A stretch of DNA of 64,000 nucleotides, from NCBI RefSeq assembly GCF_016863615.1, contig NZ_BOPF01000015.1, positions 206,445 through 270,444 on the forward strand. Reading direction: 5' to 3'. Position numbers and translations under genes: made by a program. Each line of letters opens with the position of its first letter. Position 1 is the first letter of the stretch. Below the pieces are notes generated by a model. The model did no database searches. It was not told where the DNA came from and was given only the letters and a program-made list of their open reading frames with translations. Positions 17,245-26,226 of the stretch are shown here, in pieces. Source of the stretch: Virgisporangium aliadipatigenens. Lineage in GTDB: Bacteria > Actinomycetota > Actinomycetes > Mycobacteriales > Micromonosporaceae.

Positions 17245-18960
17245 TCAGAACGCGGGCCCGGCGATCCTCGTCAGCACCGCGTCGACCGCCGGCGCGCCGT
17301 TGAACCCGTCCGGCGTGTACGTCCACTGGAGGCCCACCCACGGGTCGCCGATGTGGTCGTCCGGCGTCGCCGACAGGCGCAGCATCGAACGCCACAGCGA
17401 CGACACCAGCGGCCCCAGCGTGCTCGCGTCGCCCGGGTCGGCCACGAACAGCAGGTGCACGCCGGCCGCGGGCCCCTCCTCGATCAGGAACCGCAGCTGC
17501 GCCACCGCCCGGTCGTCGAACCCGTACGGGAAGTCGTGCAGGACCAGCAGCTGCCGGGCCTTGTCGACCTTGCCCTCCAGGGTCTCCAACGCGCCGGCCT
17601 GGGCGGCCATCTGCATCAGGTCGACCCGTTCGGTGAGGCGGCCGAGCATCTCGGACAGCTCGCCGGGGGTGGTGGCGGCCGGGTGCAGCACGCCCGCCGA
17701 CAGCGGCTGCAGCGCGCGTGCGGCGGCGCCGTGGCCGACGAGGTCGGCGACGTGCACCTTCAGCCCGCCGGCCGGGTGCGCGGCGAGCAGCCGCACCACG
17801 AGCGTGCGCGCCAGCGCGGTGGCCTCGCCGCGCTTGCCCTCGGACGAGTCGATCCAGAGCGGCGTGCGCATCGGCAGCCGGAAGACCATCGGCACCCGCA
17901 GCTCGGGCGCCTCGTTGACCTGGAGATCACCGATGCGCACCGCCACGGCGGGCTCCTCGGCCGGCCGCCAGGTCTGCCACGCGGGGCTGTCCCAGCTGGC
18001 CATCGGGGCCGGCAGGGCGCCGGTGAGCTGCGCCAGCTCGGTCACCAGCACGTTGACGTCGCGTTTGAAGTCGGCGGTGGCGCGGGCGACCAGTTCGTCG
18101 TGGCGGCGCTGTGCCTCGGTGCGCTTGACCTCGGTCTCGGGGGAGTTGCGCAGCCGCGGGTCGTCGAGCAGCGCGGTCATCTCGCTGTCGCGCCGTTGCT
18201 CGGCGTACCCCGTGGCGGAACGCAGGGCGGCGGTCGCCCGCGCCGCGTCCTCGAAGATGCGCCACAGGTTGTCGTACAGCCGCTCGTCCTGGTTGACCTG
18301 GTACGGAGTGGGCACCGGCGCCGCGTCGATCGGCACCGACGGCGGCCGGATGGTCATCTCGGGGATGGTTGCCGGGGGAACGGAGGAGGGCCAGACCCGC
18401 TCGGCCGGCGGCGGCGGCGCCTGGGCCGGAGCGACGGGCTGCGGCGGCGCGGCGGGCTGCTGCGGGGCGTCGTCGACGGCCACCCCGTGCGCGGTGATGC
18501 ACTGCGCCAGCCCGCCGGAGTAGCCCTGGCCGACGGCGCGCACCTTCCACGTTCCCTGGCGGCGGTAGATCTCCCACGCGATGACGGCGCGCTCCTCGGT
18601 CAGGTCCGTGATCACGAACGTCGCGATCTCGGCCCCGGTGGCGTCGCACAGCCGCGCGTTGGGCGCCTGGATCTGCCCGAACTTCCGGTCGTCCAGGCTC
18701 ACCACGGCGAGCACCCGCTCGATGGTCGGCGGGACGGCGCTGAGGTCCAGGTCGATCTGCTGCCCGTCGGGCCCGGACGAGGCCCACCGCACCCCGTCCG
18801 CCGAGGGCTGGTTGTAGAACGCGAAGTCGGCCTCGCTGCGGACCTTGCCCGCGGGCGTCAGCAGCAGGGCGGACAGGTCGCCCGGGGCGGCCATGCGCAC
18901 GCTGATCTTCAACTGCTGTGCAGCCAGGGGCATGTTCTGCCCTTTGACCAGCGCCACCAT
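17245..18960 (-). CDS. TerD-domain protein fused to an FtsK/EccC-like ATPase-fold domain
   Basis: A 571-residue protein. Residues 1-165 form a TerD-type domain (LVKGQNMPL start, L-S-A-L-L-L, S-E-A-D-F-A-F-Y-N-Q). A Pro-rich linker (about 165-235) and a helical stretch (about 240-330) follow. The last 240 residues resemble the core of FtsK/EccC-like ATPases (V-R-I-G-D-L, P-L-W-I-D-S, R-L-L-A-A-H-P, H-L-L-F-V-A), but the expected Walker A position reads S-E-G-K-R-G-E-A-T, not a GxxxxGKT/S loop, so ATP binding is doubtful. AAGGAG lies upstream of ATG 18960. It closes the Ter cluster and probably works with the other TerD proteins in a membrane- or DNA-linked stress complex. Confidence 0.75.
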   Translation of the reverse strand: MVALVKGQNMPLAAQQLKISVRMAAPGDLSALLLTPAGKVRSEADFAFYNQPSADGVRWASSGPDGQQIDLDLSAVPPTIERVLAVVSLDDRKFGQIQAPNARLCDATGAEIATFVITDLTEERAVIAWEIYRRQGTWKVRAVGQGYSGGLAQCITAHGVAVDDAPQQPAAPPQPVAPAQAPPPPAERVWPSSVPPATIPEMTIRPPSVPIDAAPVPTPYQVNQDERLYDNLWRIFEDAARATAALRSATGYAEQRRDSEMTALLDDPRLRNSPETEVKRTEAQRRHDELVARATADFKRDVNVLVTELAQLTGALPAPMASWDSPAWQTWRPAEEPAVAVRIGDLQVNEAPELRVPMVFRLPMRTPLWIDSSEGKRGEATALARTLVVRLLAAHPAGGLKVHVADLVGHGAAARALQPLSAGVLHPAATTPGELSEMLGRLTERVDLMQMAAQAGALETLEGKVDKARQLLVLHDFPYGFDDRAVAQLRFLIEEGPAAGVHLLFVADPGDASTLGPLVSSLWRSMLRLSATPDDHIGDPWVGLQWTYTPDGFNGAPAVDAVLTRIAGPAF

Positions 18961-19006
18961 CGCGTTCTTCTCCTTCGGCGGACGGGGGATGTGCGGGAGA
19001 ACTGGA

Positions 19007-19585
19007 TCAGGCGGTGATCAGGCGCTGCAGGGTCGGCACGAGGTCCAGGGCGGTGCGGCCCTGGGCGGCCTCGCCGATGGCCTGCATGCCCCAGCCGGCG
19101 CCGTGACGCACCAGCTTGGCCATCACCATCGCCTGGGCGGGGTATCCGCCGGACAGCGTGTAGCGCGCGAGTTCCTGCCCGTTCGTCTCGTCGACGAGGC
19201 GGCAGAACGCGTTTTCGATCTGCTCGAAGGTGTGCCCCTCGTACGAGGTGACGGTGAGGAAGATCGTGTTGATGTGCGCCGGCACGCGCGGCAGGTCGAC
19301 CATGATCGACTCATCGTCGCCGTCACCGTGCCCGGTGCGGTTGTCACCGGTGTGCGTGACGGAACCGTCGTTGCTGCGCAGGTGGTTGAAGAACGCCACG
19401 TCCACCGGCTGCTGGTCGGCGAACATCACCGCGGAGGCGTCGAGGTCGACCTCAAGCTCGCGGCTGCCGAAGAGGCCCCGCTTCTTGACCGGGTCCCAGC
19501 CGAGCCCCATGCGCACCAGCGATAACGCGGAGCCGTCCTGCTTCTGCAGTGAGACACCCTGCCCCTTGGACAGCGAAACGGACAT
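19007..19585 (-). CDS. terD: TerD family stress protein
   Basis: A 192-residue single TerD domain. It starts M-S-V-S-L-S-K-G-Q and has the calcium-binding hallmarks of the family: L-G-W-D-P near residue 31, V-D-L-D-A-S-A, D-N-R-T-G-x-G-D-G-D-D-E and E-I-A-R-Y-like L-A-R-Y near the end. AAGGAG lies 8 bases before ATG 19585; the longer frame from 19594 is rejected. TerD proteins bind Ca2+ and act in resistance to tellurite and other membrane or oxidative stress. It is nearly identical over long stretches to the C-terminal domain of the next protein upstream, so one arose by duplication. Confidence 0.92.
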   Translation of the reverse strand: MSVSLSKGQGVSLQKQDGSALSLVRMGLGWDPVKKRGLFGSRELEVDLDASAVMFADQQPVDVAFFNHLRSNDGSVTHTGDNRTGHGDGDDESIMVDLPRVPAHINTIFLTVTSYEGHTFEQIENAFCRLVDETNGQELARYTLSGGYPAQAMVMAKLVRHGAGWGMQAIGEAAQGRTALDLVPTLQRLITA

Positions 19586-19629
19586 TACGTGCACTCCTTA
19601 ATCGGTTCTTGTGGTGCTCGGTAATCGGC

Positions 19630-21369
19630 TCAGTAGGTCAACCGGACGAGGTGCGGGACGAGATCCAACGCGGTCCGCCCCTGGGCGCCCTCGCCGATGG
19701 CCTGCATCTTCCAGGCCGCGCCGTCCCGGTAGACCTTAGCCATGACCATCGCCGTGTAGGGGGCACCGCCGGAAAGGGTGTACCGGGCCAACTCCCCGCG
19801 CGTGGTCTCGTCGACCAGCCGGCAGAACGCGTTCTCGATCTGCTGGAAGGTGTGCCCCTCGTACGAGGTGACGACGAAGAAGACCGTGGTGACGTGTGCG
19901 GGCACGCGCGGCAGCTCGACCATGATCGACTCGTCGTCGCCGTCGCCGGCACCCGTCCGGTTGTCCCCGGTGTGCACGACCGAACCGTCGTTGCTGCGCA
20001 GGTGGTTGAAGAACGCGATGTCCACCGGCTGGTGGTCGGCGAACATGACCGCCGACGCGTCGAGGTCCACCTCGATCTCCCGGCTGCCGAAGAGGCCCCG
20101 CTTCTTGATCGGGTCCCAGCCGAGGCCCATGCGCACGAGCGTGAGCTGGGTGCCGTCCTGCTTCTGCAGCGAGATCCGCTGGCCCTTCTGCAGGCTGACC
20201 GGGCGGCCCGGGGTGACGTTCTCCGGCGCGGCGGGCTGCTGCGGCTGCGGCGGGGCCCCCGGGGCCTGCGGCGGCACTCCGGGCGCCTGCGGCGGCGGGA
20301 ACTGCCCGGGCGCGGCCGGCGGGAACTGCCCCGTCGTGGGCGCCGACGGGAACTGTCCGGTGGTCGGCGCCTGCGGCGGCACCCCGGGTGCCTGCGGCGG
20401 CGGGAAGCCCTGCGGCGGCGGGTACTGCCCGGGCGCGGCCGGCGGCGCCGCCGGGAACTGCCCGGTGGTCGGCGCCTGGGGCGGCTGCGGCGGCGGGAAC
20501 TGCCCCGGGGCCGTCGGGATCGGCCCGGTCGGCGGCGCCTGCGGCGGATAGCCGGGTGCCTGCGGCGGTCCCGAGACGGGTCCGGTCGGCGGCGCCGGCG
20601 GATACCCCGGGGCCTGCGGCGGCCCGGAGACGGGTCCGGACGGCGGGCCCGAGGCGACCGTCGGCATCGGCGCGGTCGGCGGGTACTGCGGCGCCGCGGG
20701 CGGTGCGGCAGGAGGCGCCGCGGGGGGTGCGGCGGGAGGTGCCGCGGGGGGTGCGGCGGGAGGTGCGGACTGCACCGGCGGGGTCGGCGGCGACACGTGC
20801 ACCGGCTGGGCGGGCGGCACCGGGGGAGCGGCGGGAGCGCTCTGCTGCGCCGCCGGACCCGGGTCGTCGACCGTCACGCCGTGATCCGTGACGAGGTCGG
20901 CGAGCCCCCCGGCGTACCCCTGCCCCACGGCCCGCAGCTTCCACTGCCCGGCCCGCCGGTACGCCTCGACGGCCACCACGATGCTCTCCGTGTCGAGGCC
21001 GGTCATGGCGAAGCTCGCCAGCTGGGTGCCCGACGCGTCGCTGACCTTGGCGGTCGGCGGCGCCGCCAACCGCCCGAACCGGGCGTTGTCGCCCTCCAGG
21101 CTCGTGACGACGCGGACCTTCTCGATGTCGGCGGGCACCTGCGCGAGGTCGATGTCCACCCGCCACGGCTGCCCCGCCGCCGGCTGGCGGCAGAAGACAC
21201 CCGGGCCGTTGGGCTGGTTGAAGAAGATGAAGTCGGCGTCGCTGCGCACCTTGCCGCTCGCCGTGACAAGGAGGGCGGAGAGGTCGGCGGGGTGCGCCAC
21301 CTCGACGGTTACCGTGACGTTTCCCGTGGTCAAAGGCATGTTCTGACCCTTGACGAGCGTCGTGCTCAA
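19630..21369 (-). CDS. Two-domain TerD protein with long proline-rich linker
   Basis: A 579-residue protein with an N-terminal TerD-type domain (about 1-170), a Pro/Ala/Gln/Gly-rich linker of more than 200 residues built from short repeats (P-P-A-A, T-T-G-Q-F-P, A-P-G-V-P-P-Q-A-P), and a C-terminal canonical TerD domain (about 390-579) with D-L-D-A-S-A and G-D-G-D-D-E-S-I-M-V. The start is TTG at 21369, preceded by GTGAGGG at 6 bases. The N-terminal domain resembles that of the TerD-ATPase-like fusion; the C-terminal one matches the single-domain TerD next door. The linker suggests an extended tether or a scaffold binding several partners. Confidence 0.88.
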   Translation of the reverse strand: MSTTLVKGQNMPLTTGNVTVTVEVAHPADLSALLVTASGKVRSDADFIFFNQPNGPGVFCRQPAAGQPWRVDIDLAQVPADIEKVRVVTSLEGDNARFGRLAAPPTAKVSDASGTQLASFAMTGLDTESIVVAVEAYRRAGQWKLRAVGQGYAGGLADLVTDHGVTVDDPGPAAQQSAPAAPPVPPAQPVHVSPPTPPVQSAPPAAPPAAPPAAPPAAPPAAPPAAPQYPPTAPMPTVASGPPSGPVSGPPQAPGYPPAPPTGPVSGPPQAPGYPPQAPPTGPIPTAPGQFPPPQPPQAPTTGQFPAAPPAAPGQYPPPQGFPPPQAPGVPPQAPTTGQFPSAPTTGQFPPAAPGQFPPPQAPGVPPQAPGAPPQPQQPAAPENVTPGRPVSLQKGQRISLQKQDGTQLTLVRMGLGWDPIKKRGLFGSREIEVDLDASAVMFADHQPVDIAFFNHLRSNDGSVVHTGDNRTGAGDGDDESIMVELPRVPAHVTTVFFVVTSYEGHTFQQIENAFCRLVDETTRGELARYTLSGGAPYTAMVMAKVYRDGAAWKMQAIGEGAQGRTALDLVPHLVRLTY

Positions 21370-21473
21370 GTGTTGCCCTCACTTCCCCAGGCGGTCGGCC
21401 GCGGCACCGGGTCCCTCGGCGGCGTGACCGACGGATGCAGGGATGCAGCCTAGGCGAAACGCGCAACCCCGGG

Positions 21474-22298
21474 TTACTTGTGGTCCGCCAGGCGGGACCC
21501 GTTGACCTGCCCGTTGTACCAGGCCAGGATCTCGTCCCCGGCGGCGGCTCCGCGTCCGGCGGTGGTGTGGCAGTGGGGTACCCGGAAGCCGGTCGCGTGC
21601 AGCTCGCCGTGGGCCGGCCGGATGGCGGCGTCGGCCGCCTCGAGCATCCGCGCGTCGAGCAGGGAGTCGCCACCTGCGACGATCCGGTCGGCACCGAGCC
21701 GGCGGGCGACCTCGGCGACCGCCGGCGCCTTGTCCAGCGCGTCGGGCAGCAGGTACAGCTTGCGGCCCTGGAGCGAGGCGCGCCAGCCGCGTTCCCGGCA
21801 CCAGTCGGCCACGAAACCTGCGAATTCTGTCAGCCAGTCCTCCCGCACCTCGACCGAGAGGTACAGGAAGAACTCCTCGACCGCCCGCAGGGCCGCGAAG
21901 CCACGTCCGTCGCGCCAGGCGGCCGCCTGCGCCCACACCTGCGCGAAGGGGGCGCCACCGGCCGTCAGCGCCGCCCGGACGGTGCGGTCCCAGTCGGGGT
22001 CGGACTCGCCGTCGACCAGGATCCGGCCGCCGTTGCAGACGACGGCGAGCGGGGGCCGCGGGCCGGGCAGGCGCAGGCGCGTGTACTGCGGCACCGAGCG
22101 GGTGGTCACCGGCACGACCGCCGCGTCCTCGGCGAGCGCGGTCCAGCCAGCGACGGCCGACCCCGTCATGTAGGCGTATATCCGGTCGCCGTCGATGTCG
22201 ACCGGGTGGAGCGTCGCGAGGTCGGGCCGGTCGTCGCCCATCGCGCGTTCGGAGAAGATGACCGTGCCGTCCATGTCGGTTGCTACCACTGTCCTCAT
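21474..22298 (-). CDS. HAD-superfamily phosphatase of the Ter biosynthetic module
   Basis: A 274-residue HAD hydrolase. The nucleophile motif is D-M-D-G-T at residues 8-12 (T-D-M-D-G-T-V-I-F), with T-T-R-S as motif II and a C-terminal G-G-D-S-L-L-D metal-binding motif. A cap region lies between. It is close to sucrose-phosphate-phosphatase-like or Cof-type HADs that dephosphorylate small sugars or nucleotides. Its ATG overlaps the previous stop (ATGA), so translation is coupled to the StiP-family gene. In Ter systems this gene travels with phosphoribosyltransferases and an aldolase proposed to make a nucleoside-like metabolite. The substrate is unknown. Confidence 0.85.
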   Translation of the reverse strand: MRTVVATDMDGTVIFSERAMGDDRPDLATLHPVDIDGDRIYAYMTGSAVAGWTALAEDAAVVPVTTRSVPQYTRLRLPGPRPPLAVVCNGGRILVDGESDPDWDRTVRAALTAGGAPFAQVWAQAAAWRDGRGFAALRAVEEFFLYLSVEVREDWLTEFAGFVADWCRERGWRASLQGRKLYLLPDALDKAPAVAEVARRLGADRIVAGGDSLLDARMLEAADAAIRPAHGELHATGFRVPHCHTTAGRGAAAGDEILAWYNGQVNGSRLADHK

Positions 22299-23467
22299 TG
22301 GACGGTCACGACCCGCTTCCCGTCGGCGCCGGTCGCCCCGGCGGTGTACTTCGGATGGATCAGGCCCACGCACGAGTAGGGCAGGTCCGGCACCGCTTCG
22401 ACCTCGACCCCGCGCTGCTCGGCGAGCAGCAGGACGTGGCGCAGTTCGGCCTCGGCGCCGGGGCGCACGAGCACCCGCCACGGCACCCTGCGCAGGAGCA
22501 CCCGGGTCGTCTCGCCGACCCCCGGTTTCACGAGGTTGACGTCCTCGATGCCGTACCGACCGGCCAGGTCCGCCGTCACCTTCTGTCCGCGCCAGTCGGG
22601 AGAACGGTCTGAGCTCTCCAACCGCCGCCGTTGCGCCGCGACCCGTTCGTGTGCGGCGTCGAAGCGCGCCGTGATGACGTCCAGGAAATGGTTGGAGACG
22701 TCGACGCCGGCCAGTTCGCGGTAGAACTTCGCGCCGTGGAAGTCGTCCGGCCCGATGTACGCGTCGTTGAGCACGGTGCGCGAGACGAGCCCCGAGACGG
22801 TGGAGTTGAGGCAGGCGGACGGGATGAGGAAGTCGTCGCGCGTGCCGTAGAGCGTGACGCAGCCGCCCGGATCGGCGAGCACGGCCAACTCGGGATCGAA
22901 CCGCAGTCCGTCCATTGTGGACACCTCGTCGAGCGCCGCACGCAGTTCCCGCGTAATGGCGCCCTTGCCGGTCCACCCGTCGACGAACGCGATGTCGGCG
23001 GAGTCGTACCGCTCGGCGAGCCAGCGCAGCGCGACCCGGTCGATGCCCTTGCCGCGCACGATCGAGGCGGTGTAGTGCGGCAGCTCCAGCCCGTGCGCGA
23101 ACCGCGCCCACCGGCGCATGAGGATCCCGACCGGCGTGCCGGCGCGGGCCAGCGACACCAGCACCGGCGGCCGCTCCCGCGCGGCGAGGAGCAGCTCGGT
23201 GACGACGCCCACGGCCGTGGCGACCCGGTCGGCCGACTCGTCGAGGGCGGCCGCGAAGAGCGCCTGGTACTGCGGCGACGGCTGGTACTCGATCGGCAGC
23301 GACTCCGCGTAGTGCGCGGCCTTCGCCTGGATGGCCGCCTCCCGCTGCTCCACGGGCGCCTCCAACGACACGTCGGAGAGGTCCTTGAGCAGCCACCCCA
23401 CTTCGTCGGCCGAGTATGACGAGAACCGCGGCCCGAACAGGGGCTGCGGGGTTTCCCGCGCGCTCAT
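22295..23467 (-). CDS. StiP-family protein (PELOTA/PRTase-like) of the Ter module
   Basis: A 390-residue protein matching the 'cysteine protease StiP' annotation used for the Ter-module PELOTA-phosphoribosyltransferase family. Seen: F-G-P-R-F-S-S-Y near the start, L-L-K-D-L-S, then a phosphoribosyltransferase-like region with S-L-A-R-A-G-T-P-V-G and F-V-D-G-W-T-G-K-G-A-I-T, the latter resembling a PRPP-binding loop. The C-terminal part would be the PELOTA-like RNA-binding fold. It starts at ATG 23467 inside the stop of the TRSP phosphoribosyltransferase (ATGA); the frame open to 23572 is not part of the protein. Whether it is a protease, transferase or both is not resolved; the transferase role is favoured by the motifs and neighbours. 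Confidence 0.82.
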   Translation of the reverse strand: MSARETPQPLFGPRFSSYSADEVGWLLKDLSDVSLEAPVEQREAAIQAKAAHYAESLPIEYQPSPQYQALFAAALDESADRVATAVGVVTELLLAARERPPVLVSLARAGTPVGILMRRWARFAHGLELPHYTASIVRGKGIDRVALRWLAERYDSADIAFVDGWTGKGAITRELRAALDEVSTMDGLRFDPELAVLADPGGCVTLYGTRDDFLIPSACLNSTVSGLVSRTVLNDAYIGPDDFHGAKFYRELAGVDVSNHFLDVITARFDAAHERVAAQRRRLESSDRSPDWRGQKVTADLAGRYGIEDVNLVKPGVGETTRVLLRRVPWRVLVRPGAEAELRHVLLLAEQRGVEVEAVPDLPYSCVGLIHPKYTAGATGADGKRVVTVQ

Positions 23468-24828
23468 GCGCGACCCGCCAGGACCGGGGCCGGCTGGAAG
23501 TCCGGGACGACGGCCACGGTGAGGTCGGCGCACTCGGTGCGCAACGCCGACACGAGCCCGTCCTCGGCCCACAGCGCCGGCGTCTCGGCCGTGCCGTCCA
23601 CGACGAGCACGATCGCGTCGAAGCCGGCGCCGGCCACGTTGTAGGCGAAGCGCGGGCCGCCCGTCCCGTCGTGCGACGGGAACTCCAGCCGGGTGCGGAT
23701 GGCGTAGCCCGGCTCGTCCACGGCGAGCACCGGCGAACGGGTCGTCGAGGAGAACCGCACCGGACCCCGCCGCACGGCCAGTTCGGTGGCGAGCGCCAGC
23801 GGCGTGTACATCAGCTCCTCCGTCCCGAGCACCAGCACGCTGCCCCGTTCGGGCAGGGCGGCGAGCACCTCGCCGGCGAACACGCCCACCGTGGCCCGCA
23901 GATCGGCCCGGTCGGCGGCGTCGAACCCGTGCCGCCCGCCCTCGGGCAGGTCACCGGGCCAGGTGGCGACGAGGCGGCGAACGTGCGCCGGCCCGCCCGC
24001 CGCGCCGGGTGCCGCCGGTTGGGTGTCCAGCCGCGCGATGAGTTCGGCGGCGCGTTCGAGAACGTCCTCAGGGTGCTCCACGACCCCCGCGGCCAACGCC
24101 ACCACGTCGATGCGGGCACCGAGCCGGGCGGCCGCGGCGTCCACCTTCGCGCGGTGCTCGGGCGTGCGCAGGTCGAGCAGCGTCGCCACCACGTAGTGCT
24201 CGCGGGGCCGCAGGCGGTGCAGCGCCTCGATGGTGGCGACGGCGGTGCGGCCGGTGGTGAGTTCGTCGTCGACGAGCACCACCGGGGCGTCCTCGTGCAG
24301 CCACCTCGGATCGGCCGGCAGCAGCAGGTGTTCGGTCGCGTGGCTGTGCGCCTCGTCGAACGTTCCGGCGGCCGCGACGCCCTCGACGCTGCGGCGGGTG
24401 GAGTGCAGGTACCGCGCCCCGGCGAACGCGTCCGCGACGGCGTGCCCGAGCGCCGTGGCGGTCTCCGCGTAGCCGATGACGAGCGGCGCCCGGCGCAGCA
24501 CCGCACAGTCCTCGGGGGCGAACGCCAGCCCGGCCAGCGCCGCCGCGTTGCCCCGCAGGGCGTCGGCGAGCGGGCCGAGCGGGCGGGGCCGGCCGGCGGC
24601 GCCGAGCACCTGCGCGGCGCGTTCACCGAGCAGGCGGGCGGCCGCGTACGACAGCCGCGGGTCGACCGGCAGGTGCTTGCCGAGCACGCGCGACACGACG
24701 AGGTGCGCGCGGCGCGGGTTGCGCCGGACGGCGAGCCCGGCCAGGTCGGACAGGCGCACCGGGTGGTGCCCCGGCGGGTCCTGCAATCGCACGTCGAGCC
24801 GCTCCCCGACCCACCCCGTCAAACTCAA
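23464..24828 (-). CDS. Phosphoribosyltransferase with C-terminal TRSP domain
   Basis: A 454-residue protein with an N-terminal PRTase fold (about 40-230), whose PRPP-binding loop is V-V-L-V-D-D-E-L-T-T-G-R-T-A, and a C-terminal TRSP-type domain (about 285-450) with V-L-G-T-E-E-L-M-Y-T-P and a distinctive S-S-T-T-R-S-P segment, the origin of the domain name. It is a standard member of the Ter-linked biosynthetic module. The start appears to be TTG at 24828, with a G-rich site just upstream; this leaves 16 bp after the aldolase gene. It should use PRPP to make a ribosylated compound; acceptor unknown. Confidence 0.87.
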   Translation of the reverse strand: MSLTGWVGERLDVRLQDPPGHHPVRLSDLAGLAVRRNPRRAHLVVSRVLGKHLPVDPRLSYAAARLLGERAAQVLGAAGRPRPLGPLADALRGNAAALAGLAFAPEDCAVLRRAPLVIGYAETATALGHAVADAFAGARYLHSTRRSVEGVAAAGTFDEAHSHATEHLLLPADPRWLHEDAPVVLVDDELTTGRTAVATIEALHRLRPREHYVVATLLDLRTPEHRAKVDAAAARLGARIDVVALAAGVVEHPEDVLERAAELIARLDTQPAAPGAAGGPAHVRRLVATWPGDLPEGGRHGFDAADRADLRATVGVFAGEVLAALPERGSVLVLGTEELMYTPLALATELAVRRGPVRFSSTTRSPVLAVDEPGYAIRTRLEFPSHDGTGGPRFAYNVAGAGFDAIVLVVDGTAETPALWAEDGLVSALRTECADLTVAVVPDFQPAPVLAGRA

Positions 24829-24844
24829 GACCTACCCCCCGCGC

Positions 24845-26026
24845 TCACGCCACCAACTCCCGGCCCACGCAGGCGTCGAGGAAGTCCACGAACGTCACCC
24901 CTTCCGCCGCCGCGCCGAACATCTCGGCCCGCAGCAGTGTCAGCCTCGCCCACTCCAGGTGCGGGCGGACCTCGTTCATCTTGTTCTGGTAGGCGCTGCG
25001 CAGGACCCCGCCGCCCTCGACGTCGTCCAGGATGGCGGCCGCGTCGCTGTACTCCTCGTGGCTGACCACCATGAGCGCGTGCACCGCGGCGGCGTGGCTC
25101 GGATGGATGATCGTCTTGCCGGTGAGGCCGTTGGCCTTGTCGAGCAGGATCTCCCGGATCAGTCCGTCCATCGACTTGCGCAGCAGCTTGCCGCGCAGCC
25201 GCTGCCCCTCCTCGTCGTGCTCCGCGAACGGGCTCTCCCGCAGCAGCGGCTTGAGGACCCGTTCGCCGCCGGTGAAGTACTCCCAGACCGGCCCGGAGAT
25301 GACGTAGCCGCTGCCGTCCCGGCGGGCCAGCAGGTTGACGATCTCGGTGAGCGTCTGCGCGATGAGACCCAGGTCCCAGGCGGTGAGCTCGGCGGGGCGG
25401 CGCAGCCCGTACCAGCCGCACAGGTCCGTGACGCCGACCCGCAGCGAGAGGACCCGCTCTCGGTACCGGTCGAGCAGGTGCCGGATCTCGACGAGCGTGC
25501 CGAGGCGGGTCTCGGCGTGCGCCACCTCGGGGCTCTCCAGCACCGGCAGCGCGTACAGCGGCAGTCCGGTCGCCGCGGCGATCTCGTGCACGGCGACGAG
25601 CCCGGCCCGCCCGGTGTCGTCCGGCCGGAACTTCGGCAGCACGAATCCGCTGACCACGCGCAGCGCGTCGCCGAGGCGTTCGGCCATGCGGTAGATCTGG
25701 TCCGGACGGCGCACGCGGATGAAGAAGAGCGGACCGTCGGACTCGGTGAGCGCGAACCGGCGGACCTGGTCGGCCAGGTTGACCTCCGCCGCGTCGACCT
25801 CGTCGTCGCGGATGGAGTCCTCGAGACAGCCGACGAGGCTCATGAGCCCTTCGCGGTGGCAGCGCGCGATGTCCTCGGCGAGCCGCGGCCGCGTGGCGGG
25901 CGAGTACAGGGTGGCGCCGAGTGCGACGGCGAGCCGCGCCGGGTCGCTGTCGCGGTGAAACTCCGTCGGAGACCGGTGGAACAGGCCGGCCGCCTGCTCG
26001 TCGGTGAGTTGCTGGAAATGGCGCAT
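24845..26026 (-). CDS. HpcH/HpaI aldolase / CitE-like protein of the Ter module
   Basis: A 393-residue TIM-barrel protein related to citrate-lyase beta subunit (CitE) and HpcH/HpaI aldolases. Visible pieces include L-Y-S-P-A-T-R-P near residue 40, C-L-E-D-S-I-R-D-D-E-V with the metal/substrate acidic residues, F-I-R-V-R-R-P, V-L-P-K-F and P-V-L-E-S-P-E. It would cleave or form C-C bonds on a 2-keto or acyl-CoA substrate. The ATG has GGGGGAGG 7 bases upstream. It heads the aldolase-PRTase-StiP-HAD block; a 200-bp gap with an inverted repeat precedes it and probably holds the promoter. Confidence 0.85.
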   Translation of the reverse strand: MRHFQQLTDEQAAGLFHRSPTEFHRDSDPARLAVALGATLYSPATRPRLAEDIARCHREGLMSLVGCLEDSIRDDEVDAAEVNLADQVRRFALTESDGPLFFIRVRRPDQIYRMAERLGDALRVVSGFVLPKFRPDDTGRAGLVAVHEIAAATGLPLYALPVLESPEVAHAETRLGTLVEIRHLLDRYRERVLSLRVGVTDLCGWYGLRRPAELTAWDLGLIAQTLTEIVNLLARRDGSGYVISGPVWEYFTGGERVLKPLLRESPFAEHDEEGQRLRGKLLRKSMDGLIREILLDKANGLTGKTIIHPSHAAAVHALMVVSHEEYSDAAAILDDVEGGGVLRSAYQNKMNEVRPHLEWARLTLLRAEMFGAAAEGVTFVDFLDACVGRELVA

Positions 26027-26140
26027 CGCTGGGCCTCCCCCTATCCGGGTACGACTGCGGCGGCCGCCGTGGGAGTGAACCCGAACAGCGACCGCCGCGA
26101 GGCGTGTTCAGATGAGCGCAATCCTCGCTGGTGAACAGGA

Positions 26141-26197
26141 GGATGTCAGCAGGACAGCGGTTAAGTCCGCATGACATCCGTGGGTCCGGTGTGTCAA
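26141..26197 (-). promoter_or_regulatory. Inverted repeat overlapping a candidate promoter of the Ter biosynthetic genes
   Basis: GGATGTCA (26141-26148) pairs with TGACATCC (26172-26179), with an inner GGAC/GTCC pair. On the minus strand a TTGACA (26197-26192) lies just upstream, and with 17-bp spacing its -10 region (weak, TCATGC) falls inside the right arm. It could be an operator over a promoter, or a terminator of the TerC gene. Confidence 0.4.
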
Positions 26198-26226
26198 AGC
26201 GCACCGTACCCGTTTGTTCACACGCG

